A stretch of 64,000 nucleotides of DNA from Diphasiastrum complanatum. Taxonomy: Eukaryota; Streptophyta; Lycopodiopsida; Lycopodiales; Lycopodiaceae. Shown here one piece after another: positions 22,801 to 36,612 of this stretch. A program made the position numbers and the translations under genes. Every line of letters starts with the position of its first letter. Position 1 is the stretch's first letter. Below the pieces are notes generated by a model. The model was not told the DNA's origin, ran no database searches, and worked only from the letters and a program-made list of their open reading frames with translations. The stretch lies in the NCBI GenBank assembly GCA_029204225.1, contig CM055097.1, positions 34,102,804 through 34,166,803 on the forward strand, written 5' to 3'.

Positions 22801-25800
22801 AAACAAAATAAGTATTGCTTCTCTAGTAGTACAAAAGCCCTCTGCTTTGTTTCTAACTCCACTTGATATACACATACAATATAGACGGTAGAAAATGTCA
22901 CATGTGATTGCTGATGTGTCTATGTGACAAAAGAGATTTTTTTTGTCCTCCTAAAAATAGTGTATTGGTTAAGTTCTCATTTCCTCTCCTTGAAATTTCG
23001 AGTAGTTCCACTAGTTGCACAAAGGACATACAAGAAAAAAAGCCTTCATTAGGATGCTTTTTGAAGCAATATTTATTTTAAGGCCAATAAAAGGCCTTGA
23101 CCACCATCCTCTTCTCATATTATTATTGTGCACTACTTTCAAGTATGTGCGTTGTTCTGAAATACTTTCTTATTTCGCTTTATTCTCAAATATGTGCATT
23201 GTTCTCAAGTATGAGTTGTCATTTGAGATTATTGCTTTCACTTACATTGAGGTCATGCACTTGACATCCACGTTCAATGCAACTAAGGAATCTAACATGG
23301 AAAAAATCAAGTCTATTTTTATGAATTAGATGTGCCATTAAAATTCTTTGTTCATGAATTGCATAAATTTAACTTTCTTTCCACATGACACTCACTACAT
23401 ACGAAAAATGTGATACTCATATTTGTTGCACAACTTTGAGTGAGCAACTATGTCTCCACAAAAAATGTTACTTGATACTAGAAATGATGCCATATATATC
23501 AATACATCAAGTAATTGGATTTTGTGCAAGATGTCTGACCTAGTGATATGCGTCGAGCAAGAATTTAATGTTATGAAATTTTAACAATGTTTTCTTGTAA
23601 CTTCCATGAGGTCTTATGACTTTAAGTTGATCAAACAATCATCATATAGTAAGCTTCCAACTTATCATAAACATTTAGGCTCCAAATTTTTTTGTCACTA
23701 TGTTAGTTACAAGAGCTAGAAATGTGTAGAATAGTTATGCAAAAACAAGTACTTTGGAAATTTGAGAATTGCACTTGTTTGTCTAGTTTATACTCATAAC
23801 ATTGATGCTTGGGGTGACTTAATTTGTAGAATTGCCATGACCCATCATATTTTAGTTGGATAAGAGTGCTTCATGTGGTAGTAAAGATCTATGCTTGAAC
23901 CTCGGCCCTACCCAAACAAAGAGACATCCAAGAGGTGATGGGTGCCAAGTTTGGCTATGTTGTTTATGTGGTCGTTTGTTGGTGTACAACGTAGATCTTG
24001 TACATATACGATGCTAATAAATGATGTAGGCATTATCGTATTTGCTACATAATGCTGCTACTTTTGCATACGTATAAGCACATTACATGCTGAACTCTCA
24101 TTTTGGCCTTTGTATTTGGACTATATAACGATAGACTTCCTATGAGTTTGGCTACTCACCTCCAACTATTGAATTCAATGAGTTTGGCTACTCACCTCCA
24201 ACATGTCATTTGAAGGCATGATGAAATCATTAAAGAGTTAAATGATAGAGAGTGTGAATGAAGACAATTAACAAGGCAATACTAGAACATGCACATATGT
24301 GAATCAAATATTTAAATTGGAAGTATTCATAGAAAAAGCAATTCAATGCTAGAAAAATCTTTGACTTACTTCTAGTCATATTTGGAAGCGTTGGTTGTAA
24401 ATGAGTGGATTTGATCTTGTATTGGATGAAGCAATGACTATTGTAGAAGAATACATAAATTCTATTTAAAATTTGTGAAAGTACAAAAGTTTTGAAGTTG
24501 TTCTATTCTTTAATTGATGTGCACACATTCCATCAATTTGTCAAAAGTAGAGATGGATGTGCACAACAATATCAAAACTTGATCTTCATTGCCCCACAAC
24601 CTGACGATGTTGTCTTATTGACCACTCACTATTTTGTTCGAGGAGTACACAAAAATGCCCACGTGTTGATGTTTTTAGCTTGCCATGTTGAAAGCAAATT
24701 CTTGTGCCACAAAATTGTTTTAAACTCTTGGATTTATATGATGTGTTTGGTGCTTTTCTTCTATGATTCTACCTAAATTAAAAGGCATCAAAGGTCAAAT
24801 CGATCACTTAGTTGTAATGCTTTCTGACAATGACAACCTTGCAACAAGATCATAGGCACATTGGACCCACATGATTGGATGAGTCATGAGTAGAATTGCC
24901 AAGTCCTTGAAATTTCAACCTAGTGATGTGCATCAACATGAAGGTACACATTGTTTCATTTCCACATAGCATGAAGTTGCCGTACAATTAATCCTTTCAA
25001 TTCAAGATAACATGGAGATATATTTCTTGTTAGCATTTCACTATCTCTCTACATGATTTGCATGTTTTGGGACCATTGAAATCTGGTCTTTTGCAAGTTT
25101 ATTCAAATGTAATGTTGTTTTCAAAAACTAGAGTTGTGCTATTTTGCAATTGCCTCATTTTCATAAAAATTACCAACCTAGCAAAAACATTTTATTTTAG
25201 GATAAGTTTATGGGTTTTTGGAAAAAGTTCCTTTCAATCTTATATTTACACTTAGTCCTACACAATTATGTTCAACATACTATTTCATATGAATATGATC
25301 CATCAAGAGTAGACCATCTTCTATTGTCTTTGTAGTGGATTTTAATTATTGTGATATTCAAAGTGGAAATTGTTTTTAAAAAACATATTTAGAGAAAACA
25401 ATTTGTTCTAATTTGATGTTTGAGTGGATCATAAAAACGTTTACACTTGTCGACCATGGCATTTCAGTGGAGTCAACATAATTTTATTACACAATAAAAA
25501 TCTCATGCATGATTTGCTTTAAATGTTTTGTTGTTGACTTTGATATGAAGAAGAGTTACATATCTACTATATCACACTAGTTGACTATCGACACATGTCC
25601 AACCAATCTTAGATATTTACATGTGTTGCCAATGAAATTATCATTTTCAACACACCATAGATGGACTCATTTCACAACAAGGCATACTACCTAGTGTTTT
25701 AGCCAAAGCTAAGTTTTCAATATTTCTACTTGCCTATACAAGGCCTAAAATCAATTTAGCAAAGCACCTCTATGATTTTGAATCCTAATATGTTCTCATA

Positions 25801-26572
25801 GCCACACACGAGGATTCAAACTTGGGTTAGCCCACAAGCCAAGTTTGTATCCATTATGATACAATTGCTTGGAAACACTTGATTGCACTAGTATCATCAT
25901 GTAGATTGTTTACACTATACATCAAGTTAGAACATCTAATATGCATATTATCCAATGTGGGCCCTCAATTAAACCACAACAAGCACAAAGCTTTCAACTT
26001 CTGGAGCTTGTGGGTTTCTATACATCTCTTTCATGTGCAAATTTGGAATTTAAGCTTAAGTCCATTTCCATGTCCAAATTGGCCATGAACTAGGCCAAAT
26101 TGTAATGTTTTCTATGTAACTTTTTATGTTGCCTAAGCACAATGGCAAGATAATGTGTTGAAGTGGTCAATGGAAGTCTTTAAGAAAAAGTTGAGAGACA
26201 TGCTTTGAAATTCTATTACTTCATATTGAAGCCTTAAAGAAGATGGCAAGTATATCACAAACAATTTTATGTACAATGCATTATCATCTATTCCCATAAT
26301 GCTTGCCTTTAAAAGATAAATATCATGAGTGATTTCCATATTTTTGGAAAAGAAAATGAGATCTTTCTATTTTTTAGTTAAAAAAAACTATACACGAAGT
26401 TAGGTCAATCATGGCTTTGATGTCAGCAAGCCCCAATAAGTCAAAGAAAAACACTACAATACCAATATAATCTATTTAGAAGCAGATAAAGCTAAAATAA
26501 AAAATGAAACAGTATGTAGGGAGTCCTCTATTACTCATATTTATTATTGAGATAAGAAACATATGCCATGGC
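19880..26572. other. AT-rich spacer without recognised genes
   Basis: Between E1 and E2. Several open frames of 60-104 codons occur (20141-20434, 21000-21200, 23015-23329, 24492-24776) but none shows a domain, splice pattern or codon bias I trust. A small degenerate repeat cluster lies at 21990-22110. I see no RNA gene. Confidence 0.5.
21985..22110. repeat. Three degenerate AAGGCTT-CCCAACT repeats
   Basis: The phrase AAGGCTT(A)CCCAACT occurs three times, each close to a short self-complementary arm (for example gcttgttaaggc with aacaggcctt; cttgctaaggc with agcaaggcc). The pattern suggests short hairpins with a conserved loop. Confidence 0.6.
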
Positions 26573-27263
26573 TATGAAAAGTACAGTACTAAGGACCATA
26601 AATGGATCTTTGAACGATCCACAAGGTGATTGTATGCTTGTTAAACAATCTATCAGAAACTAGTCATCAAAAAACAAGATCTAGTTTAGCAGCTTGATAG
26701 GAAACAAGTAGAGACAATCAAAGCATTGATCAATTAGTATAATCCAACTCCACACGTGTGGAAATAAGGTTGTAGTACGGCCTATAGACAGTGTTTACAA
26801 AGTGCCAAAGCTGGGTTTTATTGGAAATCAAGAGTAATCACCATACAATGAGAGGAAACTCGAGTTTCTCCTTGAGGCTCCAAAAAGTTTCTATCTTCTC
26901 ACTATGGAGAATGGGAATACATAGGAAAACACACTTCCTTTGCAAAGTTAGGTGAAAATCCAGCATGTAATAAGGAAGTAGACTCCACTTTCTTGCCCTA
27001 ATGTGAAAACCCTAGCCTAGATCCAAGAGTCATGCTTGGTAGGTGCATGGTAGGTACAAATCTCATCATAAATCATGGTCTAGATCCTACAAAGTAGGAA
27101 TCACTACCAAATGGACACAACCACTCCTCTTGACTCGTGGTAACCTACTTTAGGTGTGTATGTACAAGTGGCACTTTGGCCATTCAAGTAACCAACAAAC
27201 AATATTGACAAAATGTACAATATTCTACATGGCTAGATTTGCCAATGTAGGCAATTTTTCACA
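26573..27263 (-). repeat. 3' LTR of E2
   Basis: 691 bp, ends TATG and CACA, next to the polypurine tract at 27264-27275. G-box palindrome at 26750-26761. Confidence 0.93.
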
Positions 27264-30200
27264 CTCCTCCTCAAATCTAGCCTTGGAGATCACAATGCTT
27301 TTATCAATAACTCCAATTGAAGATCTAAGTCTGACAAATGAATCTTTAGGTAAAGGTTTAGTAAACAAATCAGCCAAGCAACTTGATGATGGCACGTGTT
27401 GGAGCTTGATCTCTTTAGCTTGCACTTCTTCCCTCACGAAATGATGAGCAATTTCGATGTGTTTGCTCCTTGCATGGAATGTAGGATTAGTTGCAAGTGA
27501 TTGGGCTGATTGGTTGTCACAATAGATGATAGGGATCTCCTCCTCCATGACATGAAGCTCCACCAATAGGCTTTTGAGCCACAAGACCTCCTTGCATGTT
27601 GATGTCAAGGCCTTGTATTCGGATTCTGTGGAAGATAGGGAGATGGTATCTTGCTTTTTGGAAAGCCATGATATTACTCCATCACATAGAAAGGTGGCAA
27701 AGGCACTTGGTGATCTTCTATCCACTTTGTCATCTACAAAATCCGAGTCACTATAGGCTCTTAAGCCAAGATTAGTTCCTCTATACAAAATGCCAAAATT
27801 CTTAGTGGATGAAATGTATCTAAGAACTCTTTTGGCCATCTTCCAATGTGAAACTAGAGGACTTTGCATGAAGTGGCTTAACTTTCCAGCACTATAACTA
27901 AGATCAGGTCTAGTTATAGTTAAATAGATCAAGGAGCCAATAAGCCTTCTATATAATGTGATGTCCTCAAAGGATGCTTCATCACAACCAATAGATGCTT
28001 TTACATGTTGCTCCATTGGTGTCTCAATGCCTTTACAATTCTTCATTCCAAATCTATCTAGGATGGACGTAGCATATTTAGATTGACAAATGAAGCTAAA
28101 ATCACATCCTCTAATAATCTCTATTCCAAGAATCAAGCTCAATAGGCCGAGAACTACCATCTTAAACTCTTTTGCTAAAGCAATTTTTACATCTTTAATT
28201 CCATCTAGATCATTACCACTCAAGATAATGTCATCTACATACAAAACAAGAATAATGATCATGCCATCATGAAAATTTATATACAATGATGGATCATAGG
28301 CACTCATTACAAAATTGATGGAAATGAGAAAAGAGTTTAGCCTAGAGTACCATGCTCTAGGTGCTTGCTTGAGCCCATAAAGGCTCTTCTTCAAAAAAAC
28401 ACACCTTTCCTTCATGCTTTGCCTTGATGAAGCCCTCGGGTTGCCTCATGTAGATCTCTTCCTCCAAATAACCATTGAGGAATGCATTTGTGAAGTCAAG
28501 TTGGAATAGCTCCCAATTGAAGGTTGTAGCAAGACTAATGATCAACTTGATAGTAACAAGCTTAGCCACAGGAGCAAAAGTCTCATCATAATCAATGCCT
28601 TTGGTTTGTGAAAAACCTTTGGCAACAAGCCTAGCTTTATGCTTGCTTATTGATCCATCTTGATTATACTTCAATCTAAATACCCACTTGCAATCAAGAG
28701 GTTTCTTCCCTTGAGGAAGATCCACAAGATCCCAAGTATGATTCTCAATAAGAGCATCGTACTCTACTTGCATAGCATCCATCCAACTTTTAGACTTACA
28801 AGCATCTTCATAGCATGTTGGCTCATCTAACATTGAAGTAAGAAAGGTGTAAGATATCAAAGATGATGAGCCTTCCCTTTGATCACCTTGACCATCATAG
28901 GTGAGCCTCAATGGCTCGGATCTTGCCCTTGTAGATCTTCTTGGATTTCTTAGAGTTCTTGCATCTTGAGGTGGATCCTCAAGTTCTTCTTCACTTGGAA
29001 GCTCCTCCTCCATCCTAGCATGATCGTTGGCATCAAGATGATTAGTAGCATTATCATCCAAATCACAAGCATGTCCTTCATCAAAAATAACATCCCTACT
29101 CACTATCACCTTGCTAGTGATGGGATTGAAGACTCTATAACATTTGCTATTCTCACCATATCCCACAAAGATGTCTTTGATGGATGTTGCATCATCCTTC
29201 CTTCTCTTATCCAAGGATTGGTGTACATAGCAAGTGGATCCAAAAACTTTGAGATCCTTGAGATTGGGCTTCTAGCTTCAAATGGTGTGATTCCTCCAAT
29301 GGCTTGGTTTGGCAATATATTGCACAAATAGTTAGCACAAGTTATTGCTTCACCCCAAAATGGTTTGGATAGAGAAGCATATAGCCTTAAGGCCTTAGCA
29401 CACTCACAAAGAGATCTATTTCTTCTCTCACTCACTCCATTTTGTTGAGAGGTGTATGGACATGACAACTCCCTCTTTATGCCATTAGAACTACAAAAGT
29501 CAATCAACTTATTGGAGATATATTCACCTCCATTATCACTCCTTAATACCTTAATCTTGGTACTAAGTTGATTTTCTACCAAAGTCTTGAACTTTACAAA
29601 AGAATCAAACACCATTGATTTGCTAGACAAGAGGTACATCCAACAAAATCTAGAATAGTCATCAATGAAGATTACATAGTACTTGGCACCACCATTAGAC
29701 TCATGTGAAAAACTATGAACATCCGAATGGATGAGTTCAAGAGGAGAGTTTGATCTTGATGTAGATCTTGAGAAGGGTAGTTTGTGAGCCTTTGAGAGGC
29801 TGCATGTGACGCATCTCTTCCCACACTTTGACAAATGCTTGGGGAGTCCAACTGCAAGCTCCTTTGCAACCATAGATTCCATGGATTTGTAGTTGGGGTG
29901 ACCCAACCTTTTGTGCCACAGTTCCACCTTTGATAACTCCACCTTTGCCAAGTTAACACTCTCCACTGCAACATTAGCATCAAGCTTAAACAATCTACCT
30001 TGCTTAAAGCCTTTGGCTATACATTCATCATTTCTAAGGATGGAACAAACTCCATGCTTAAATTGTACATCTAGGCCATTATCCATTAACTGGCCAACAC
30101 TAAGCAAATTCTTGGTTAACTTAGGAACATAAAGAACATTATCAAGATTCATCCTTTTGGTTGATCCCACATACAAGGGAATTGTTCCTATTCCACTTAT

Positions 30201-30524
30201 CTTACATTCTTGACTACTTGCAGTATAGATTGATCTATGTAAATCATTGTAAGAAAGTAAAGTGGAGAATATGTCCTTTTGATATGTCATATGGGAACTA
30301 GCCCCACTATCAATCCACCAAGAATCATTGGTGTTGCTCTTGGATGATGGTGGTTTGCTGGAAACCATCAAGGATGACTCTTCATCCTCCTCCTCCTCCT
30401 GATGTGCAATGTTGCTTTGTTTGCTCTCTTGTGCCTTCTACTTCTTGAGACATTCTGATGCAAAATGTCCTTTCTTTCCACAAAAAAAACATTTGTACTT
30501 GGACTTGTCTTTGATCTTGCCCTT
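27225..30524 (-). pseudogene. Frameshifted copia Pol of E2
   Basis: Three successive minus-strand open pieces (29106-30371, 28357-29214, 27225-28415) make up one pol. All domains are present: protease DSGASSH, integrase zinc site and SDNGGEY, RT YVDD, RNase H STESEY and CDNQSA. Breaks: TAG at 30438-30440 just after the zinc knuckle, a 10-bp deletion near 29272 relative to E1, and one extra A at 28393-28399. Unlike E1, the 3' end is intact: after PLPKD the frame runs 38 codons further, through the polypurine tract (which encodes EEE) and into the 3' LTR, ending at 27225. Confidence 0.9.
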
Positions 30525-31238
30525 TCAGCTTGAAGCCTCATCCTCCTCCTTGGTCTCCTTGAAGTGCTTCTTCTTGCCATTGGTCTTCTTCTTGCTTTTG
30601 AATGAGGAATTAGCTTTCTTATCACCATCCTGCAAAGAAATAGCATTCATTCTTGCATTGGTATGCAACATCCTACACTCTTAAGCTATTAATACACTGT
30701 GTAGCTTTTCTATAGTAGGCAAAGTGTCTTGGATTGCAAAGCTTTGGACCAAATTTGTAAAGCCACTCCCTAGACCATTGAGGACAATCTGAACAAGCTC
30801 ACTATCTTGAATCTTCTCTCCAATGGAAGCTAACTCCCTATTGAGAGACTTGATTCTTAGCACATAATCTTGTGCATTCTCATCACTCCTCTTCATGCTT
30901 TGTAGAATCTGATTCCTAAGCATGAGAACCCTTGAAGTGTTACTAGACTCATAGATAGATTTTAAAGATTCCCAAGCCTCTTTAGCACTCTTACATGATG
31001 ATACTTCCCTTAAAACATCATTGCTTACATTCATCTTAATATAGTGAAGTGCAAGCCTAGACCTCTTCTTGTATCTCACTAATTCCTGTGCACCTAGAGG
31101 TTCATCTTCATCATCTATTAAAAACTCATAAAGATCCTGGAGCACCATTAGTGACTCCATCCTCACTTTCCAAATAGCATAATTGGTAGAATTTAACCTC
31201 TCACTAGCTTCTAGAAGGTAGGCTCCCACTGATCCCAT
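30525..31238 (-). pseudogene. Gag of E2, interrupted by TAA
   Basis: Same start (MGSVGAYLLEASERL) and reading frame as E1 gag. A TAA at 30681-30683 replaces a Glu codon after residue 185. The frame otherwise continues to the same TGA (30525-30527) after codon 237. The private TAA marks this copy as dead; the shared TGA does not. Confidence 0.9.
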
Positions 31239-31858
31239 CTTACTAGTAAGATTCTACACACAAGATATAGATTTGTTTGGACCTGAAACTCACAAAGGTT
31301 TCTAACTTGCAGTGTTTCACTCAAATGTTGACTTATAATCCAATAGATGGATTTGTAATCACAGTTCTATCACTCCCTCACAAAGTTGGAATGAAGATAA
31401 GATGAGATGAAAACTACACTCAAGCAAATCTTGCCAATCTTGGCTATTCTTGGACAAAAACTGACTCTATCTCTCTCATTCACTTTGATGTACTTTCAAG
31501 ACCTGGTTTCCACTTTAAGAAGGTCTGAAATCAGCCTAAATTAATTAGTTTTCATGAAACAAATTCAAAACTAATCAATGGCAAGTGATTTTGGTAGCTT
31601 ATTCTAGGATTTGCACTAAAAATTACATCAAACTGACACCAGATGAATTTTCTATGATCCAATGAATATGGGTTATTAAATGCTGGTTCAGAGATGCCCA
31701 CACGTGTGAACAGTACAAATTTTGATCCTGAAAAAGTTTGGGATCAAATCCCCTCACCAAAACCTGGATACTAGCTCGCCCTTCCAATACTAGCTTTTTG
31801 CACCAAAACCTACTAAAACTGGATTAGATTCAATTACAGATGAATGGCCTTGTACTTG

Positions 31859-31870
31859 GCTCTGATACCA
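31859..31870 (-). promoter_or_regulatory. tRNA primer-binding site of E2
   Basis: Minus strand TGGTATCAGAGC directly inside the right LTR. Confidence 0.95.
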
Positions 31871-32561
31871 TGTGAAAAGTACAGAACTAAGGACCATTAA
31901 TGGATCTTTGAATGATCCACAAGGTGATTGTATGCTTGCTAAACAATCTATCAAAAACTAGTCATCAGAAAACAAGATCTAGTTTAGCAGCTTGATAGGA
32001 AACAAGTAGAGACAATCAAAGCATTGATCAATTAGTATAATCCAACTCCACACGTGTAGAAATAAGGCTGTAGTAGGGCCTGTAGACAGTGTTTACAAAG
32101 TGCCAAAGCTGGGTTTCATTGGAAATCAAGAGTAATCACCATACAATGAGAGGAAACTCGAGTTTCTCCTTAAGGCTCCAAAAAGTTTCTATCTTCTCAC
32201 TATGGAGAATGGGAATACATAGTAAAACACACTTCCTTTGCAAAGTTAGGGGAAAATCCAGCATGTAATAAGGAAGTAGACTCCACTTTCTTGCCCTAAT
32301 GTGAAAACCCTAGCCTAGATCCAAGAGTCATGCTTGGTAGGTGCATTGTAGGTACAAATCTCATCATAAATCATGGTCTGGATCCTACAAAGTAGGAATC
32401 ACTACCAAATGGACACAACCACTCCTCTTGACTCTTGGTAACCTACTTTAGGTGTGTATGTACAAGTGGCAATTTGGCCATTCAAGTAACCAACAAACAA
32501 TATTGACAAAATGTACAATATTCTACATGGCTAGATTTGCCAATGTAGGCAATTTTTCACA
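31871..32561 (-). repeat. 5' LTR of E2
   Basis: 691 bp, TGTG to CACA. The G-box palindrome here has one substitution outside the CACGTG core (near 32057). Confidence 0.93.
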
Positions 32562-32991
32562 CTGGCATTTTCAATAAGACCAAAATATAAAAATTTCTTG
32601 TTTCTAGCTTTTCATATATCCCATAGTGCATTCACATTACCCAAAAACTAGAAGATAATATCAACTATGCCATAGAAGGCATGCACTATGGGGGTGCTTT
32701 CTCAAATGAATTTTTTCTTGTTCGTAGCTTTTCATATACCCCATACACAAAAACTAGAACATCAACTAGGGTTATAGGAGGAATGACATCACCCAGAATA
32801 GTTTAAGCTAAAAAAGAGAGCTAACATTAAGTGGACTTAAAAAAAATCTACTAATAGCCTAAGGCACACTCGAAGAATAAATGGGAAACGGTTTTGTTCT
32901 CATAAAAATACAAGGGAAAAAAATGATTATCAATGAAAGTCCGCTTTGCTTTTGGGAGTGGGACAGTATAATGACCACCCAATAGATCTAC

Positions 32992-33440
32992 TTATTGGAC
33001 ACTTGAAAGGACACACATCATAACTCTTTTTGAGAAGTCATCAATGAAAGCTATGAAGCATTTCAATCCTCCTATTGATGGAATTCGCATCAGGTCTACC
33101 ACATTCACATGGAATAATTCCAACATTTGCTTAGTCCAACTCTCTAACAGGCTTGAAATTAGAGCCTTGTGTTGCTTGCCAAACAAGCAACCTTCGGATA
33201 ACCTTGGACTTGCTTTGCTATTAATTTTGAGACCTTGGACTGCTTCGAATTTATGCATATACCTCATATTTGATAGTTCAGATGGCTTGGGCATTTGTGC
33301 CATAGTTCCAGCAAATCTTCTTTGATTGACAACATAGCTTGGTGTTCCCTTTGTGCTATTTCAAGCAATAGAGATCTCTCACCGTCTTTTTTCTTGCCTA
33401 TCAGGTTCTAGCCATCATCCTAATCTATTTAGTTGCAAAT
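32992..33440 (-). pseudogene. Copia integrase N-terminal scrap
   Basis: The minus-strand open frame 32992-33303 carries CLFGKQHKA (pre-integrase zinc region), VNVVDLMRIPSIGG and CFIAFIDDFSKRVMMCVL, matching the start of a copia integrase core. The family is different from E1. No LTRs are linked to it, and the rest of the polyprotein is absent. Confidence 0.65.
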
Positions 33441-33955
33441 TTAGCTTATCAGAATTATAAAATCATCATCAATCATCATCATCGAAAGTCCTTGATCTTC
33501 AGAAGATCGAGTATGGAGCCAGTTAATTTGTGGTGAAAAATATGGTAAAAAGGAAGAGATATGAAGCAAGAAAGCCGAGAGAAAAGAGTGTAGAAAAGCT
33601 TTTGAGCTCTTAAGCCTTAAAGGTAAGAGTGCACGTCGAATTCCAAGCCTAGCTAACAATCATTTAGTAAACCTACAATACACCTCACCATTATTGCCAT
33701 ATGTCACTAACCATTGCCATATGTCAATATCTGGCCTTGCACATGTGAGATAGATTTGTGAGCTGAATTATCATTACAGTTCATCATTGGTTTAATGATA
33801 TCGACGTAAATAAATTGCAGCCATTGATTAAATTTATGGCTAATGAATTGTAGAATTAAATTACATGCATAATATAGACCAGGTACTCTATTATTTCAGA
33901 TATATTGCGGCTTGTTTGATAGGAGAATTGTTTTCGTGTTCGATAAGAGAATTTT

Positions 33956-36612
33956 GTGAAATCAATCTTTATCAAGAAGATGTCTATCTCTCAAAGGGAT
34001 TGCACGAACTCCATTTTTGGAGATGAAGATAGTGTAGTGGAGATTAGAAGAACTGATTTTGTTTCAATAAATATCATGTCTGATCAATTGAGCATTTTGA
34101 ATGCTTTGCAAACACTTCCATTTGCAAGCAAATTGAGAAAAGTGGTGGGTACATGTGGAAAGCCCATCAAAGTAAATGAAATTCTGACAACTTATAATGG
34201 GAATGTTTGTTTTGAGCTACTACCTTCCCAACTGTCTGCAATGGATGGAATGCATAGAGCATATGATTGTTATAACTGGGTTCAATACTCAACGACAACC
34301 TTTCAGGGATTCGCTGGTGTGATTCGTGTTTCAGTTTTTGAATGTGTGAATGTTCCATGCAACTTCTTTCTATAATTTGATAAAAAAAATCAATTTCATT
34401 TCACAGGTCATCTTAATAGACAATATTCTACTAGTATTGCTTGTGATATTTGCGACACTTTAAAATGTACTTATTGTGGTGAGTTTCCACAATGTGTGAA
34501 GATCTGTCAGGCAAAAATGTACTATTGCATTCCTCGTGATGTAAGGTACACTAGATTGGCAATTCATGTGGGTGTTCATGACCATGCTTTTAAAATTGGG
34601 TAGTCAAGTGTTCAGCTTAAAAATATGGAAAACCAAATAGGAAAAAATGTTGGTTTAGAGAACCTCAAATCTCCAGGCATAGTTCATCATCAAATGGCTA
34701 AAGATTTGATATCAGAACACTTGCTGGGAGCGATATGCACAAGAATATCATAGAAGAAAAATTGCAAGAACTCCTTGCTTCTATTGAACCTACTACAAAT
34801 AGTAGAAGGTATATTGCAGGTACCTTGTGTTGCAATAGCTCAACCTATGATTAATATCTTTCTTTGAGTGGATTGGTTGTTTTTATTAATACAAGTTGAA
34901 AAGATGGATTGTTATGGCTAGAAAGAAGCTGCAACCAGTGGATTTGTCACGGGATATTACTGCACTTATGTATTTAAAGGAACATTCTAAATACAATTTC
35001 TTCTAAGGATCCATGTTTCTTGGACAGCTTCATGACCAAAATGACAGATGTTATGTGTTCAATATGTCAACTATGGGCCCTGCTTTTGGGGTAGATCGTG
35101 TGAGAAGAATGCAACCAGGGGGAGATCTAGCTAAAGCGGTGTTGTTTCGATCATGTGTATCCTGTATGAGACTGGGTGACCATGGCATGCCATGTGTATG
35201 ATACGAGGTAATATTGTAAAGTCTCCTAAGTCACTGTTTTTTTTTTGTGTGATGTCTAAAAGGAAGTTGCAATCTTTAGGTAGAATACAAGCAATGCAAA
35301 CTATAGCAATATGTGAAATGAAACTACAAGACGTTCAGGCACAAGTACTCTTTTGGGAATTGTTGAATCGTGTGATGGCTACGCATTGGGATATGCTAGT
35401 AGAATCTAGAGGATTTATGGCAGATGAAGCTCAAGTAAATTGGCTGGCAGTTCACACTATCTATGGAGGGGATCCAGAAGTCCCCTTGGTCAGAAGAGAA
35501 TGTTCTTGTCTCTTTCATTTATGGATAGTGTAAGAAAACACACTGAGAAATATATCAAGATTGATTATAGAGATGAACATATTGGACTGTGTCTTCAGTG
35601 GAGGAATGTAGTTACCAAATCAGATGCAGACGATGTCTTCAACAAAATATCTGCTTGGTGGAAAATTGGATATGCACATGAAAATAGTTAATAGGAGCTG
35701 GAGAGTTGGTTGGCATGGCGGAAAAATAGGATCTTCCGATGGGGGAAGTTCATTTGTGAGGTACATCTTCAACATATTGTGTTTATGAACACTGAACACA
35801 CATTTTGATAATAGTTAATCTCTTTTTGTTGTTTGCATGTATCTTAGATGATGAGTGATGTGGATGAGGCTTTGATGCCCACAACAAATTTGGTGGAGGT
35901 TGTACATAGTGTTTGGCAAAGAGTGGACAATCAAGGCACAAAAGTATCCCTATACGAGGCATCAGTGGGTGTTATGGCAAATGCCATACACAAAGTTTGA
36001 GAGAAAAATCTTTTCTGGTTGGGATGTTCATAGGCAAAGGTCCAAATCTACAAGATTTGCTTGCTCGAGTGCGTGCAGGTCGTTGTGCTTCAATTGTTGG
36101 TGCCTCATTTTCAGAATCTGTTAACAGCTTTATGGAGACGGTGGACCTTACTTCCGAAATAGCCACTTATGTGAACAACATGCAAATAGTGAGAAGAAAA
36201 CGTCTAGTCCAGGAATGGAACAATGAAAAAGATATTGTATCTCGTCGCCCAGATGTGGAATATATATCAAGGCATTGTAGAAAGAGCTATCAAGGACAAC
36301 ATGGAAATATTTGTCCTCCTAATTTCTTTGCAGGCTCCAGTTCCACACCTGTGGCTTGTCAGGATTTCATCCAGACAACATTTTGCAGAAACATGGAACT
36401 GTGATTGAGAGAGATAGGTAGTTGGTGGGCAATTTGACGTTTGATGCCAAAAAGCAAAATAAGGTGTCAAGGAATGAAAGCAGAGGTCACAGGACATTGC
36501 AACAAGTTATTCACAACATCTATAGGCCCTAGTTTCTATGGAAGACAAAAATACAATTGTGAAGAGTGCAATCAGTTCATGTGGTTTTGTGCAACAGATG
36601 TGTGATAGTATT
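33956..36612 (+). pseudogene. Decayed transposase-like gene with introns
   Basis: Plus-strand open pieces fit a single spliced gene. Exon 1 ends at 34316; a GT-AG intron (34317-34406) joins it in phase to a Cys-rich segment (CDICDTLKCTYCGEFPQC) followed by RYTRLAIHVGVHDHAFKIG, then stops. Further on, MSTMGPAFGVDRVRRMQPGG, a possible second intron 35208-35283 in phase, then TIAICEMKLQDVQAQVLFW, GFMADEAQVNWLAVHTIYGG and ECSCLFHLW, then ISAWWKIGY and PTTNLVEVVHSVWQ, and near 36535-36600 a YNCEECNQFMWFC motif. The pattern recalls uncharacterised plant proteins with an RNase H-like transposase core (MULE- or KDZ-like), from memory only. Several in-frame stops show decay. The 3' side is cut by E3. 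Confidence 0.5.

Larger units (their letters stand above)
26573..32561 (-). mobile_element. Ty1/copia retrotransposon E2, same family as E1
   Basis: A 5,989-bp minus-strand copy with two 691-bp LTRs (26573-27263 and 31871-32561) differing at about 19 positions (2.7%) by eye. Flanking bases are ATGGC on the left and CTGGC on the right, a 5-bp duplication with one mismatch. The left terminus has mutated from TGTG to TATG. Gene order equals E1, but gag has a TAA, the linker has a TAG, a 10-bp deletion near 29272 shifts the integrase frame, and an extra A near 28393-28399 shifts the RT frame. It shares with E1 the TGA after gag codon 237. Confidence 0.95.
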
